Below are positions 42,170 to 51,743 of a stretch of DNA of 64,000 nucleotides, in pieces; the first letter of the stretch is position 1, and the number at the start of each line of letters is the position of its first letter. Where the stretch lies: contig NZ_WKKE01000021.1 of assembly GCF_009674775.1 (NCBI RefSeq), positions 45,608-109,607 of the forward strand, read 5' to 3'. The position numbers and the translations under genes were made by a program. The DNA comes from Flavobacterium sp. LC2016-23 (GTDB taxonomy: Bacteria; Bacteroidota; Bacteroidia; Flavobacteriales; Flavobacteriaceae). The notes under the pieces were generated by a model. It was not told the DNA's origin. It was given only the letters and a program-made list of their open reading frames with translations, and made no database searches.

Positions 42170-44263
42170 TCATTTAAAATTCCCAATCCCCACTTTCAGC
42201 CATTGCAAATATTCGTCAACGCCAACATAACTTATAGTAGGTTTTGAAGTATTTAAATTTTTACCTTCCAGATCCGTTATCACATATAAAGGCTGTGTAT
42301 TCGTTTTATATTTTGAGATCATAAAATCGGTCCATTTATCACCAACCGTAATAATTTCATCACCTGAAGCTGTTTTAAACTGCTCATTTTTCGGCAATTC
42401 CCTTTTATCATCAACATAAAGAGAAATCAATACCACATCATTTTTTAATATGGGTAAAATGCTCTCGTCTGACCAGACATTATTTTCCATTTTACGACAG
42501 TTCACACAAGCATAACCGGTAAAATCAAGCATAATGGGTTTATTGACCGATTTTGCAAATGCCAGTCCATCTTCGTAATCATGAAAAACCATTATGCCAT
42601 GCGGCCCTAATTCTGCTCCTTCCGGCAAACCTTTTTCTGAACCGGCATTTGAAACACCTGAACCTCCCACACCAAGCGGACTTTCACTATATTGCGGCGG
42701 TGGCGGGAATGCACTAATCAATTTCAAAGGTGCGCCCCAAAGTCCAGGAATCAGGTAAACGGTAAAAATCAGCGTAAGCAATCCCAGATATAATCTTCCC
42801 ACCGAAATATGCTGTAGCGGACTATCGTGTGGTAAGGTAATTTTTCCGAATAAGTACAACGTCAGGGCTGCAAATATCGCGATCCAGATCGCTATAAAAA
42901 CTTCTCTTTCCAGAAAATGCAATTGTAAAACCAAATCGGCATTGGATAAAAATTTGAAAGCCAAAGCCAATTCTAAAAATCCTAAAACTACTTTTACCGT
43001 ATTCAGCCAGCCACCGGATTTTGGCAAAGAATTCAACCAGCCCGGGAACATCGCAAACAGCATAAAAGGCAATGCCAAAGCTAATGAAAAGCCCAACATT
43101 CCTATTACAGGAGCAATTCCGCCATTGGAAGCCGCTTCAACCAATAAAGTTCCGACAATTGGACCTGTACAGGAAAAAGAGACAATCGCCAGCGCTAAAG
43201 CCATAAACAATATTCCTATTATTCCACCTCTGTCTGCCTGCTGATCTACTTTGTTTCCCCATGAATTTGGAAGCATAATTTCAAAAGCTCCCAAAAATGA
43301 GGTAGCAAAAATAATAAGTATCACAAAGAATATCAGGTTAAACCAGACATCTGTAGACAACGCATTTAAGGCGTCAGCACCAAATATTTTGGTTACAATC
43401 AAACCTAATATCACATAAATAGCAATAATTGAGAAACCGTAAAAAATAGCATTTCTGATTCCCTTTGCCCTGCTTTTGCTTTGCTTGGTAAAGAAACTTA
43501 CCGTCATCGGGATCATCGGAAACACACAAGGCGTTAACAATGCCGCAAAACCGGATAAAAAGGCAATAAAAAAGATAGACCACAAGCTTCTTTGCGGAGC
43601 CTTAACCGGAATCTCTTCTTTATCGGGAGTTTGTGCAACCGCTGCTTTTGCTTTTTCTGATGCAGCAGTCACCACTGCTTTATCTATAGTATCAACTACC
43701 AGCCCCGGTCTTTTTGTTTCATCAAGTTTCACTTCTGAAACCGCAGCAACGGCCTCCATTTTGAATGAGGACGGAACTACAATCGAGAATTTTTTATTTG
43801 AATTGATACAAACTTCTTTACAAACCTGAAAATCAAAATCTACTTCAACAGTTTTCAGATTTGGATTTGTAATCGTAATTTCCTGTTCGATGTGCGCTTT
43901 ACCTTCAAAAAAAGTTTCATTAACACCAAAAACATCATTAAAGGCGGTCTTGGTTTTTCCTTCTTTGGCTTTTCCTACCAGGTTATAATTCCCTTTTTGG
44001 TTTTTAAACACAATTTCCAAAGGAAGCGGACCTCCGTCTGGCGTAAATTGGGAATACATATGCCATTCTTTTTCTATTGTTCCATCAAAAATCAGAACAG
44101 CATTGCTTCCTGATTTCTTTTCGATTTTAGCGGTCCATTTTACCGGTTCAAGAATTTGGGCATTACCTTTTGCAAAAGCAAAAATGAAAAACAACAAAAA
44201 TACAATGGTTTTATTCCAACCATTTTTTGATGTAATCGTTTGACGGGATTGATTAAAGTTCAT
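42170..44263 (-). CDS. dsbD: thiol:disulfide interchange protein DsbD
   Basis: A 697-residue protein that carries electrons from cytoplasmic thioredoxin to the periplasm. The order is signal peptide (about 20-35), N-terminal DsbD-alpha domain with the cysteine pair in FQVCKEVCIN, a membrane domain of eight helices with TPCVFPM and SFSCTGPIVG as its redox cysteines, and a C-terminal thioredoxin-like domain with GYACVNCRKME. All six functional cysteines are present. Its ATG overlaps the tilS stop by one base (TAATG), so it is translationally coupled to tilS. Confidence 0.93.
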   Translation of the reverse strand: MNFNQSRQTITSKNGWNKTIVFLLFFIFAFAKGNAQILEPVKWTAKIEKKSGSNAVLIFDGTIEKEWHMYSQFTPDGGPLPLEIVFKNQKGNYNLVGKAKEGKTKTAFNDVFGVNETFFEGKAHIEQEITITNPNLKTVEVDFDFQVCKEVCINSNKKFSIVVPSSFKMEAVAAVSEVKLDETKRPGLVVDTIDKAVVTAASEKAKAAVAQTPDKEEIPVKAPQRSLWSIFFIAFLSGFAALLTPCVFPMIPMTVSFFTKQSKSRAKGIRNAIFYGFSIIAIYVILGLIVTKIFGADALNALSTDVWFNLIFFVILIIFATSFLGAFEIMLPNSWGNKVDQQADRGGIIGILFMALALAIVSFSCTGPIVGTLLVEAASNGGIAPVIGMLGFSLALALPFMLFAMFPGWLNSLPKSGGWLNTVKVVLGFLELALAFKFLSNADLVLQLHFLEREVFIAIWIAIFAALTLYLFGKITLPHDSPLQHISVGRLYLGLLTLIFTVYLIPGLWGAPLKLISAFPPPPQYSESPLGVGGSGVSNAGSEKGLPEGAELGPHGIMVFHDYEDGLAFAKSVNKPIMLDFTGYACVNCRKMENNVWSDESILPILKNDVVLISLYVDDKRELPKNEQFKTASGDEIITVGDKWTDFMISKYKTNTQPLYVITDLEGKNLNTSKPTISYVGVDEYLQWLKVGIGNFK

Positions 44264-45573
44264 TATTGTAGTTCTATTTTAAGTATTTTATTTGTAGTAT
44301 TTTCTATTTTAAAGCGTTCGTCCTGTCGAATTCCAATAACCCAGACAATCTGTTTATCAGAACACAAAATCCAGATTTTTTCTTTGTCTATGAGGGATAA
44401 TTTTTCATCTTTGAAAAGCTTACTCACTTTTTTAGATTTCCCCTGCATGCCAAAAGGATGAAAAACATCTCCTTCCTTCCATTTACGTAAAACCAAAGGA
44501 AAACGGATTTTTTCTTCGTCCACAAATATAGTCCTATTTGATTCTATTGTAATGTCATCTACCCGACAAAGCTTCAATCTTAAGGGAAAATTAACTTCTG
44601 AATCCGTTTCATTAATTTGATATACTGCATTTTCGTGAACTTCCGGAACCGGACTTAAAATCAAAGTATCCCTGTTTTTCAACAACCGGAATTCTTCAGC
44701 AAACACTTGTTTTCCGGATTGCCCGTCAACCAAATCATAAATATCATTCCACGCCAGGAATCCAAATTCATTCAGCCATTGATACAGGTACGATTTATAA
44801 TTGGGTAACTTTTTAAGCTGATTCAAATCGAAATGAATATCCTCCCCTTCTTCTTTCGCAACCTGCTGATAAATCATAATCGATGCATCTTCAGCCATTT
44901 CCTGTGATTCCTGCAAAAAAGACTGCGTTTTTTGAAATGCACTCAAAAAACCAGGATTGATCTCTTTTAAAATCGGAACTAAATCATGGCGGATTTTATT
45001 GCGAAGATATTTATTGGAGGCATTACTGCTGTCTTCTCTCCATTCTATGTTATTTTCCTCTGCATACTGAAGGATTTCATCTCTTGAAAAAGGCAAAAGC
45101 GGACGAATAATTTTATCATTCTGTTCCGGAATTCCCGTTAATCCGTCAAGACCAGTGCCTCGTGTTAAATTGATAAGGAAGGTCTCAAGATTATCATCGG
45201 CATGATGTGCTGTCAGAATGTAATCAAACTGTTCTGTTTCCAGAAGTTCATAAAACCAGCTGTAACGTAATTCACGGGCAGCAACCTGAGTTGATAGTTT
45301 ATAATCTTTCGCAAAAGCTTCCGTGTCAAATTGAGTGATAAAAACCGGAATATTATTTTCGTCGCAATACTGTTTAACAAAGTTCTGGTCACCAAAACTT
45401 TCCAATCCGCGAAGCTGAAAATTGCAATGCAAAACAGCGATTTCATAAGGCAAATGCTTTAATAAATACAGCAAAACCATACTGTCCAGGCCTCCGCTCA
45501 CAGCGAGAAATAACTTCTTATCTTCCAAAAAGGAAAATCTTGAAAGGAGATGATTTTGAAATTTTGAAAACAT
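44263..45573 (-). CDS. tilS: tRNA(Ile)-lysidine synthetase
   Basis: A 436-residue PP-loop ATPase that changes cytidine 34 of the AUA-reading tRNA-Ile to lysidine, essential for AUA decoding. The P-loop motif AVSGGLDSMVLL is at 24-35, followed by the adenylation part (LTAHHADDNLETFLINL, REDSSNASNKYLRNKIRHDLVP) and the C-terminal substrate domains. The frame extends upstream to 45666 inside a repeat element, but MFSKFQNHLL at 45573 is the sensible start. It overlaps dsbD by one base, and the upstream gap of about 260 bp is filled by a nested inverted-repeat element. Confidence 0.95.
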   Translation of the reverse strand: MFSKFQNHLLSRFSFLEDKKLFLAVSGGLDSMVLLYLLKHLPYEIAVLHCNFQLRGLESFGDQNFVKQYCDENNIPVFITQFDTEAFAKDYKLSTQVAARELRYSWFYELLETEQFDYILTAHHADDNLETFLINLTRGTGLDGLTGIPEQNDKIIRPLLPFSRDEILQYAEENNIEWREDSSNASNKYLRNKIRHDLVPILKEINPGFLSAFQKTQSFLQESQEMAEDASIMIYQQVAKEEGEDIHFDLNQLKKLPNYKSYLYQWLNEFGFLAWNDIYDLVDGQSGKQVFAEEFRLLKNRDTLILSPVPEVHENAVYQINETDSEVNFPLRLKLCRVDDITIESNRTIFVDEEKIRFPLVLRKWKEGDVFHPFGMQGKSKKVSKLFKDEKLSLIDKEKIWILCSDKQIVWVIGIRQDERFKIENTTNKILKIELQ

Positions 45574-45641
45574 TCGATAAATGTAAAAAATTAAATTTGA
45601 TCTATTTTTAAATGAAATGTTAAGCGTTGTATTTTTTTTTT

Positions 45642-45815
45642 TGCCACGAATTGCACGAATTGGCACTAATTATTTATTCACGCAGATTCTGCAGATTGAG
45701 CAGATTTTTTTAAATCATTTTAATACTGTAATCTGTGGCAAAAGAGCTGCTCAATCTGCTCCGGTAACCATCGGGAGTGGCAAAAAAATCGTGCCAATTC
45801 GTGCAATTCGCGGCA
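45642..45815. repeat. nested inverted-repeat element between tilS and pabB
   Basis: The outer 25-bp ends (TGCCACGAATTGCACGAATT start; complementary end 45791-45815) match at 24 of 25 positions. An inner perfect 13-bp pair GCAGATTGAGCAG (45691-45703) and CTGCTCAATCTGC (45747-45759) lies inside. The 174-bp size and ends suggest a MITE-like unit, with related sequence at 59.5-60.1 kb and 51.1 kb. Confidence 0.8.
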
Positions 45816-45831
45816 GCCTTCTTTATAAAAT

Positions 45832-47142
45832 CTACTGCAATACCTCATGCATTGCCTTAGCTTTCAGCAGACATTCTTCGTATTCTTTTTCAGGAACAGA
45901 TTGTGAGGTAATGGCGCTTCCTACTGAAAAAGAAACATATTGATTTTCGTGATTGTATAAAATACTTCTGATCACCACACTAAAATCAAAATCGCCGTCC
46001 GGTGTAAAATAGCCCACGGCGCCACTGTACAAACCACGCTTGGTTTCTTCCAGGTTCTCAATGATTTTCATTACCGAAATTTTTGGTGCGCCAGTCATAC
46101 TTCCCATCGGGAAAGTCGTTTTTAGAACATCCACAGGTGCATATTGAGAGTCCAATTTTGAAGTTACGGTAGAAATCATCTGATGTACCTGCAAAAATGA
46201 ATAAATTTTACAGAGTTCCTTCACTTCAACGGACCCTTTTTGCGCGGTATGCGATAAATCATTCCGGACCAGGTCGGTAATCATGATATTTTCGGCGCGT
46301 TCTTTGGCATCGTTTTCCAGATCCTGTTTCGATTTTTCATCGGTAACGGGATCGGAAAACCGTTTTGAGGTTCCTTTGATCGGTTGGGAAATCAGATTTT
46401 CCCCTGATTTTTTTAGATAACGTTCGGGTGACGCAGACAGTAAAAACTGCTTGTTATTTCTAAAGAAAACTGAAAATGGTGCCTTCGAAATCGTATTCAG
46501 TTTTTGGAATTTCTCCAGCGGATTTATAATGGCATCTTCAGCGAAAAATTCCATACAAAAATTGGCTTCATACATATCCCCTATATGAATGTGCTCCAAC
46601 ATTTTAGTTACTTTTTCTATGTAGGATTCTTTTGAAATTCTTTGTTGAATCAGGATTTTATTCAGCGTTTGAAAAGCATCAGACTGAGTCGTCATAATTT
46701 CATCATAATCCTCTTCGATCTCATCATCGCAAACAAACAGATACTGAATTTCGAGTTCACTCCCTTTGAGAGTAAATATTTTTTTAGGCTGGAAGAAAAA
46801 CAAATCCGGAAAATTCAATCCGTCAAAATTATCGGATTTCAAATGTTCGACATTGTTTTTCAGATCATAGGCCAGATACCCAAAAAGCCAGTCTTTTGTA
46901 TTGGACTGGTATTGTTTTAAATCGTCGAAAGCGTTATGAAAATCGGTTTTTAAAGACGTAAAAGCATCTAAGGCAAGCATACAATCGAAACTTGAATATT
47001 CTTGCGGATAGGAATTACTATCCAGAAAAACAATCTCCCGAAATTGTTGTGCCCAAATTAAAAGCTGCTGCTTAAACTGCTCCGGATCCGCAATATGTTT
47101 ATGGATGGTAACTCTCAAATGTGGTATATTTTTAAGCTTCAA
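45832..47142 (-). CDS. pabB: aminodeoxychorismate synthase component I-like chorismate-binding enzyme
   Basis: A 436-residue chorismate-utilising enzyme with the motifs LLSASPERYLK, ENIMITDLVRNDLSHTAQKG, TTFPMGSMTGAPKISVMKII and YSGAVGYFTPDGDFDFSVVIR. The PIKGT motif (Lys256) has the lysine that marks aminodeoxychorismate synthases (PabB), where anthranilate synthases have PIAGT. It is therefore called PabB, which makes 4-amino-4-deoxychorismate for folate with ammonia from a glutamine amidotransferase encoded elsewhere. It is upstream of tilS-dsbD on the same strand but separated by a repeat element. Confidence 0.85.
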   Translation of the reverse strand: MKLKNIPHLRVTIHKHIADPEQFKQQLLIWAQQFREIVFLDSNSYPQEYSSFDCMLALDAFTSLKTDFHNAFDDLKQYQSNTKDWLFGYLAYDLKNNVEHLKSDNFDGLNFPDLFFFQPKKIFTLKGSELEIQYLFVCDDEIEEDYDEIMTTQSDAFQTLNKILIQQRISKESYIEKVTKMLEHIHIGDMYEANFCMEFFAEDAIINPLEKFQKLNTISKAPFSVFFRNNKQFLLSASPERYLKKSGENLISQPIKGTSKRFSDPVTDEKSKQDLENDAKERAENIMITDLVRNDLSHTAQKGSVEVKELCKIYSFLQVHQMISTVTSKLDSQYAPVDVLKTTFPMGSMTGAPKISVMKIIENLEETKRGLYSGAVGYFTPDGDFDFSVVIRSILYNHENQYVSFSVGSAITSQSVPEKEYEECLLKAKAMHEVLQ

Positions 47143-47275
47143 AATTACGACAAAAAAAATCCTTCGATAAAATAATCCTCAAAAATTATTGGCACGCTTT
47201 TTAGTACACGAGATTAACAACCTTATAAACTTATTTCCCCATTTGATAAAGAATTATGCTATACCAAAAAAAGTA

Positions 47276-47290
47276 TTTACATCGTGTAAA
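47276..47290 (+). promoter_or_regulatory. dyad TTTACA-TCG-TGTAAA before the DUF4349 gene
   Basis: A perfect inverted repeat with a 3-base spacer, 34 bp before the start codon. Its position fits an operator or promoter feature. No regulator is adjacent. Confidence 0.4.
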
Positions 47291-47323
47291 TCACTTCCTT
47301 ATTAATCAACCTTTTAACCCTTT

Positions 47324-48223
47324 ATGAAAACAATTGCAAAATTAAGCCTGGCCTCAATGGCCGTAATCGCCTTACTCTTTTCCTGCAAAAAATCGGATGG
47401 CTCTGTCGGAGGCCAAAATTCAGATTATGCTGCCGAGACAGCAGACAGTACAGCCGTTTCGTCTTCTGCAGCGGTAGAAAAAAAAGACAGCAAGCAAAAA
47501 TTCATCCGAACCGCCGATCTGAAATTTAAAGTCCGAAATGTTGCAAAATCAACTTATGCGATTGAAAATGCTGTCCAGAAATTTGGGGGTTTCGTTACTT
47601 ATACCAATCTGCAAAGTACTATTCAGGAGCAAATTAAAACCAAAGTGAGTCAGGACAGTACTTTGGAAACTACAAAATATACCGTAGAAAATAATGTTAC
47701 CATTCGTGTTCCCAATACGCAACTGGACACCGTAATCAAAACCATCGCCAGACAAATTGATTTTCTGGACTTTAGGGTAATCAAAGCCGATGATGTTTCG
47801 CTAAAGCTTTTATCCAATCAGCTTTCCCAGAAAAGAAGCGGGGTTACCGAAAAAAGAGTTGCAAAAGCCATTGATACTAAAGGCCAAAAAATCAATGATA
47901 TTATGGAAGCCGAAAATACACTGGCCAATCAGAAAGAAGCTCAGGATAATGCTGTAATTGAGCATTTATCCCTGCAGGATCAGATTAACTTTAGTACCAT
48001 CACCCTTCAGTTGTATCAGAACGAAACAATTAAACAGGAAATAACCGCGAGCGAAAAAGACAGTAGTGCCTACAAACCTAATTTAGGTATTCAGGTGATT
48101 GATTCTTTAAAGAATGGCTGGTATATTCTTGAAGCCATTTTTGTATTTCTGCTAAATCTATGGCCGTTTATCTTATTAAGTATCGCAGGCTGGTTCTTTT
48201 ATAGAAAATATAGCATAAAATAA
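47324..48223 (+). CDS. DUF4349 lipoprotein
   Basis: A 299-residue envelope protein with a lipoprotein signal (LLFSC, Cys21). The DUF4349 domain covers about 62-275: FIRTADLKFKVRNVAKSTYAIE, FGGFVTYTNL, IRVPNTQLDTVIKTI and a coiled-coil stretch (RSGVTEKRVAKAIDTKGQ), then a membrane helix near the end (about 272-292). The family is of unknown function and membrane-associated. It stands alone, facing a dyad-containing promoter. Confidence 0.85.
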   Translation: MKTIAKLSLASMAVIALLFSCKKSDGSVGGQNSDYAAETADSTAVSSSAAVEKKDSKQKFIRTADLKFKVRNVAKSTYAIENAVQKFGGFVTYTNLQSTIQEQIKTKVSQDSTLETTKYTVENNVTIRVPNTQLDTVIKTIARQIDFLDFRVIKADDVSLKLLSNQLSQKRSGVTEKRVAKAIDTKGQKINDIMEAENTLANQKEAQDNAVIEHLSLQDQINFSTITLQLYQNETIKQEITASEKDSSAYKPNLGIQVIDSLKNGWYILEAIFVFLLNLWPFILLSIAGWFFYRKYSIK

Positions 48224-48431
48224 TCTAAAAGTGTTAATAAAGCAGTAATTTAATAAGAAAAAATTCATTATATTTGATATAAGCTTAAATTAATCCCAAA
48301 ATAGGATTGTATTGATTGTAGAATTCTTAATAAATCAGGCGGAAAATGATTTTTATTTTATTACAGGATTCAAATTGTGTAATGTTTATCAGCAAATAAT
48401 TTATATTTTTTAACCTAAAAATCCTAGTATT

Positions 48432-48809
48432 ATGAAAATTGCTACCATTATTGTCCGAGTTTTGATTGGTCTTTTATTACTTTTTGCTTCTATTAGTTAC
48501 TTTTTCAATTTGATGCCCGCAGAGCCAGTTACTAATGATAATTTCAAAGCTTTTAATGTTGGCTTAATCGCCTCTACTTATTTAATGCCTTTAGCTAAAT
48601 CAATCGAATTAATATGCGGATTAGCTTTTGTATCTGGCCGTTATGTAACATTAGCCAACATTTTGATCTTACCCATCACTATTAACATCCTGTTCATCAA
48701 TTATTTTATGTCGCCGGAACATTTGCCTATTGCCGGATTACTATTCCTGGCTAATATCTTCCTGATTTACAGATATTGGAACAATTACAAAAGTGTTTTC
48801 ACGGTATAA
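48432..48809 (+). CDS. DoxX-like integral membrane protein
   Basis: A 125-residue protein of four membrane helices (about 5-25, 45-65, 72-92 and 98-118). The first helix opens with IVRVLIGLLLLFASISYFF and a following polar loop NLMPAEPVTNDN, as in small DoxX-family proteins. DoxX proteins are poorly understood and often linked to oxidative stress. A strong bidirectional terminator follows. Confidence 0.6.
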   Translation: MKIATIIVRVLIGLLLLFASISYFFNLMPAEPVTNDNFKAFNVGLIASTYLMPLAKSIELICGLAFVSGRYVTLANILILPITINILFINYFMSPEHLPIAGLLFLANIFLIYRYWNNYKSVFTV

Positions 48810-48830
48810 ATCATTTTCCATTAAAAATAA

Positions 48831-48862
48831 AAAACCCGGCGATTTTAAAATCGCCGGGTTTT
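48831..48862. terminator. bidirectional terminator
   Basis: AAAACCCGGCGATTTT meets its complement AAAATCGCCGGGTTTT with no loop gap, a perfect 16-bp palindrome flanked by A and T runs. It serves the DoxX gene (plus) and the lipocalin gene (minus). Confidence 0.88.
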
Positions 48863-48868
48863 TTATTT

Positions 48869-49411
48869 TTAATTTATTTTATCGTGTTTTACCCAAACCA
48901 GATCTGAAACCTTATACCCTATTTCCTGTGCTTTTATCAGGAAATCAGCTTTTACACTTTCCGGAATCGTCGTTTCCCTCGAAAGGATCCACATGTATTT
49001 CAGGTTTTCTCCGACCACAAGTGCGTACTTGTAATTATCTTCAACTGCAATGACATTATAGCCTGCATAAAAAGGACCAAAAAATGAGACCTTAAGCATA
49101 CCAATGTCGTCCTTTTTGACAAACCTGGCTTTCCCGATACTTTGTTCCCACTTGTCTTTTTTGACATCATAGCCCCTGTTATCTACTTTTATAGTTCCAT
49201 TATCATTCAAAGAATATTCGGCTGTAACATTGTTCAGGCCTTTTTCATATTTAAAATCTAATCTGGCAATTTCATACCATTTGCCAAGATATTTGGTTTT
49301 GTCAAAATTAGTAACGGCTGTTGCTTTGTCCGGAATAGCAGAACCGCAGGAATACAGTGCAAAAGCAATTCCCGCTCCCAACAAAACCGGAGCAATATAT
49401 TTATTTTTCAT
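48869..49411 (-). CDS. lipocalin-family lipoprotein (Blc-like)
   Basis: A 180-residue outer-membrane-type lipoprotein with a Lipo-box (ALYSC, Cys22). The lipocalin motif GKWYEIARLDFKYEKGL near 45 gives the GxW signature, and YNVIAVEDNYKYALVVGEN and YMWILSRETTI follow as in bacterial lipocalins. These bind fatty acids or lysophospholipids and help in membrane upkeep under stress. It is a single gene, convergent with the DoxX gene. Confidence 0.9.
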   Translation of the reverse strand: MKNKYIAPVLLGAGIAFALYSCGSAIPDKATAVTNFDKTKYLGKWYEIARLDFKYEKGLNNVTAEYSLNDNGTIKVDNRGYDVKKDKWEQSIGKARFVKKDDIGMLKVSFFGPFYAGYNVIAVEDNYKYALVVGENLKYMWILSRETTIPESVKADFLIKAQEIGYKVSDLVWVKHDKIN

Positions 49412-49526
49412 GGTGTTATCTTTTCTATTTATTATAAAGTTACCACCACAATCCTTAAATTATTTTACAGAATTACTTTTGATTTTTACATTATAAAGTT
49501 ACGAATCAATACGTTACAAAACAAAA

Positions 49527-49553
49527 AAACCGCCAGAATAAATTCTGACGGTC
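49527..49553 (-). terminator. terminator of lpdA
   Basis: Minus-strand ACCGTCAGAAT pairs with ATTCTGGCGGT around a 3-base loop with one G-U pair; a T run follows. On the plus strand the same stem has an A-C mismatch, so the minus direction is favoured. Confidence 0.75.
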
Positions 49554-49575
49554 CAATAAATATCTTACGTATAAA

Positions 49576-50979
49576 TTATACGTGTAGTGCCCTGTTATCT
49601 GTAGCGGCTAATGCTGCTTCTTTTACTGCTTCAGCAAAAGTTGGATGTGCATGGCTCATTCTTGAAATATCTTCAGCAGAAGCTTTAAATTCCATGGCAG
49701 TTACTGCTTCAGCGATTAAATCTGCCGTACGGGCTCCGATCATGTGAACACCTAAAACCTCATCTGTTTTAGCATCAGCAATAATTTTCACGAATCCGTC
49801 TAAATCTCCACTTGCTCTTGCACGGCCTAAAGCTTTAAACGGGAAACTTCCCACTTTATATTCTGTTCCTGAAGCTTTTACCTGCTCTTCTGTTTGTCCA
49901 ACGGCAGCCACTTCCGGCCAGGTATAAACAACACCAGGGATTAAGTTATAATCGATATGAGGTTTTTGACCCGCTAAGATTTCAGCAACCATCGTTCCTT
50001 CTTCTTCCGCCTTGTGGGCTAACATGGCTCCACGAATAACGTCTCCAATCGCGTAAATATTTGGTACATTAGTCTGTAAGTGATCGTTTACTTCTACTTG
50101 TCCTCTGTCCGAAATTTTTACTCCGGCTTTGTCTGCGTTTAATCCGTCTGTGTATGGACGACGACCAACAGAAACTAAAGAATAATCTCCTTCAAGTGTA
50201 ATGGTTTCGCCTTTTGCATTTTCAGCCTGAACTACAACCGCATCACCGTTTCTTTCTACTGATTTTACTTTGTGGGAAACGTAGAATTTCATTCCTTGTT
50301 TTTTCAATACCTTAGTCAGTTCTTTAGACAAAGAAGCATCCATTCCCGGAATAATTCTGTCCATAAATTCTACTACAGAAACCTGCGCTCCTAAACGTAA
50401 ATAAACTTGTCCTAATTCGATACCGATAACCCCTCCGCCAATAATCACTAAATGTTTTGGCACTTCTTTTAAAGCCAAAGCTTCTGTAGAAGTAATGATT
50501 CTTTCTTTATCAATCTTAATGAAAGGCAAAGAAGACGGTTTTGAACCTGTTGCAATAACCGTATATTTTGCTTCAATAGTTTCAGAAGTTCCGTCAGCTT
50601 TAGCCACTGCAATGTGAGTTGCGTCTACGAATGAACCTAAACCATTAAAAACCGTAATTTTATTTTTATCCATCAGGTAGTTGATTCCACCTACGGTTTG
50701 ATCTACAACTGCTTGTTTGCGGGCAATCATTTTCTCTAAATTGATTTTTACATCTCCGGAAACCTCGATTCCATGATCCGCGAAATGTGCAATCTCTGCA
50801 TAATGATGAGAAGAAGACAATAATGCTTTTGATGGAATACAGCCTACATTAAGGCAGGTTCCTCCTAAAGAAGTATACTTTTCTACTAGTGCTGTTTTGA
50901 AACCTAATTGTGCGCAACGAATTGCTGATACATATCCTCCCGGGCCTGAACCTATAATGACTACGTCAAATGAACTCAT
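49576..50979 (-). CDS. lpdA: dihydrolipoyl dehydrogenase
   Basis: A 467-residue E3 component that reoxidises dihydrolipoamide in the pyruvate and 2-oxoglutarate dehydrogenase complexes. The FAD motif VVIIGSGPGGYVSAI begins at 6, the redox pair is in GGTCLNVGCIPSK (Cys42 and Cys47), the NAD motif is LVIIGGGVIGIELG, and the C-terminal base is in MSHAHPTFAEA. It stands alone here, not next to E1/E2 genes, as often in Flavobacteria. A TAATTTTG -7-like box lies upstream at 51007-51014. Confidence 0.96.
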   Translation of the reverse strand: MSSFDVVIIGSGPGGYVSAIRCAQLGFKTALVEKYTSLGGTCLNVGCIPSKALLSSSHHYAEIAHFADHGIEVSGDVKINLEKMIARKQAVVDQTVGGINYLMDKNKITVFNGLGSFVDATHIAVAKADGTSETIEAKYTVIATGSKPSSLPFIKIDKERIITSTEALALKEVPKHLVIIGGGVIGIELGQVYLRLGAQVSVVEFMDRIIPGMDASLSKELTKVLKKQGMKFYVSHKVKSVERNGDAVVVQAENAKGETITLEGDYSLVSVGRRPYTDGLNADKAGVKISDRGQVEVNDHLQTNVPNIYAIGDVIRGAMLAHKAEEEGTMVAEILAGQKPHIDYNLIPGVVYTWPEVAAVGQTEEQVKASGTEYKVGSFPFKALGRARASGDLDGFVKIIADAKTDEVLGVHMIGARTADLIAEAVTAMEFKASAEDISRMSHAHPTFAEAVKEAALAATDNRALHV

Positions 50980-51051
50980 AGTTTGTCTGTTTTATTTTTA
51001 GCGATACAAAATTAAGGAATAAAGTTTTGTTTAAAGTTTAAATTTCAATGT

Positions 51052-51453
51052 TTTTTGCGTGAAATTTAAGTTACAGGTTTTACCGCAAAGAGCGCTAAGA
51101 AGTTTACGAAGGGTTCGCCAGGTTTTTGTTTTTTAATCTCGCAGATTTAGCAGATCAAGCAGATTTTTGTTATTTGAAAAGCATCGTTTCATTGGCTTCT
51201 TCTACATCTGACGATTCATGAAAAACCTGTGATCTTTTGCCTCTCTGAACCTTTGGGCCTAAAAAATCAGAATAGCATTCCGCTTTAGCCGGATCGAAAA
51301 TATAGTAAATTCAAAGAGGCTTTAGTATCTAAATTGTATACCTCCAGCTAAAGCTGGAGGCTATTCAAAAAACTTTGAACCTTTGCAGCTATGAACCTTT
51401 GCAGCCAAAAACTTAGCACCTCAGCATCTCAGAACCTCAGTAACTTAAAAAAT
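51052..51453. repeat. roughly 400-bp direct repeat, copy A (next to toxin-antitoxin pair)
   Basis: It begins tttttgcgtgaaatttaag and ends at the stop of the toxin gene. It contains ttaccgcaaagagcgcta, ctcgcagatttagcagatc and the hairpin cctccagctaaagctggagg. The same sequence recurs at 52032-52508 in the same orientation with about 75 extra bases. It fills the gap between lpdA and the toxin gene. Confidence 0.85.
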
Positions 51454-51743
51454 CAAGGTTTCTTTTGAGGATTTTTAGAAGTATGAAAAACAGAATGAAT
51501 AAGGATCTCATTTTCAAAAATTTCATAAATTATGACAAAGGGAAATTTAACCAATGTTAACTCGCGATAATGAGGTTGCTTTTTTATTTCAAACAATTCC
51601 GGATTTGTTTTTAAAACTTTTAAGTATGATTTTAAATAAGTTAGAAATCGCTTACCCAAACCTTTACTTCTGCTTTCATAGAATTCAATAGCGGCATCAA
51701 TTTCCTTTTCTGCTAAAGGTAAAACTTTAATATTATAGGTCAT
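51453..51743 (-). CDS. RelE/ParE-family toxin
   Basis: A 96-residue protein of the ParE/RelE superfamily, toxins that cleave mRNA at the ribosome (RelE) or poison gyrase (ParE). Features are AEKEIDAAIEFYESRSKGLGKRF, a central helix, and the C-terminal strand series YRELTLVKFPFVIIYEI and ILIHSVFHTSKNP. The subtype cannot be told from sequence alone. Its start overlaps the antitoxin gene by 11 bp, the usual antitoxin-then-toxin order. The stop lies exactly at the end of a 400-bp repeat. Confidence 0.85.
   Translation of the reverse strand: MTYNIKVLPLAEKEIDAAIEFYESRSKGLGKRFLTYLKSYLKVLKTNPELFEIKKQPHYRELTLVKFPFVIIYEIFENEILIHSVFHTSKNPQKKP

Noticed and set aside
45213..45943. Frames of 77 and 108 codons around the tilS start
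   Set aside because: They overlap tilS, pabB and the inverted-repeat element and have no recognisable protein features.
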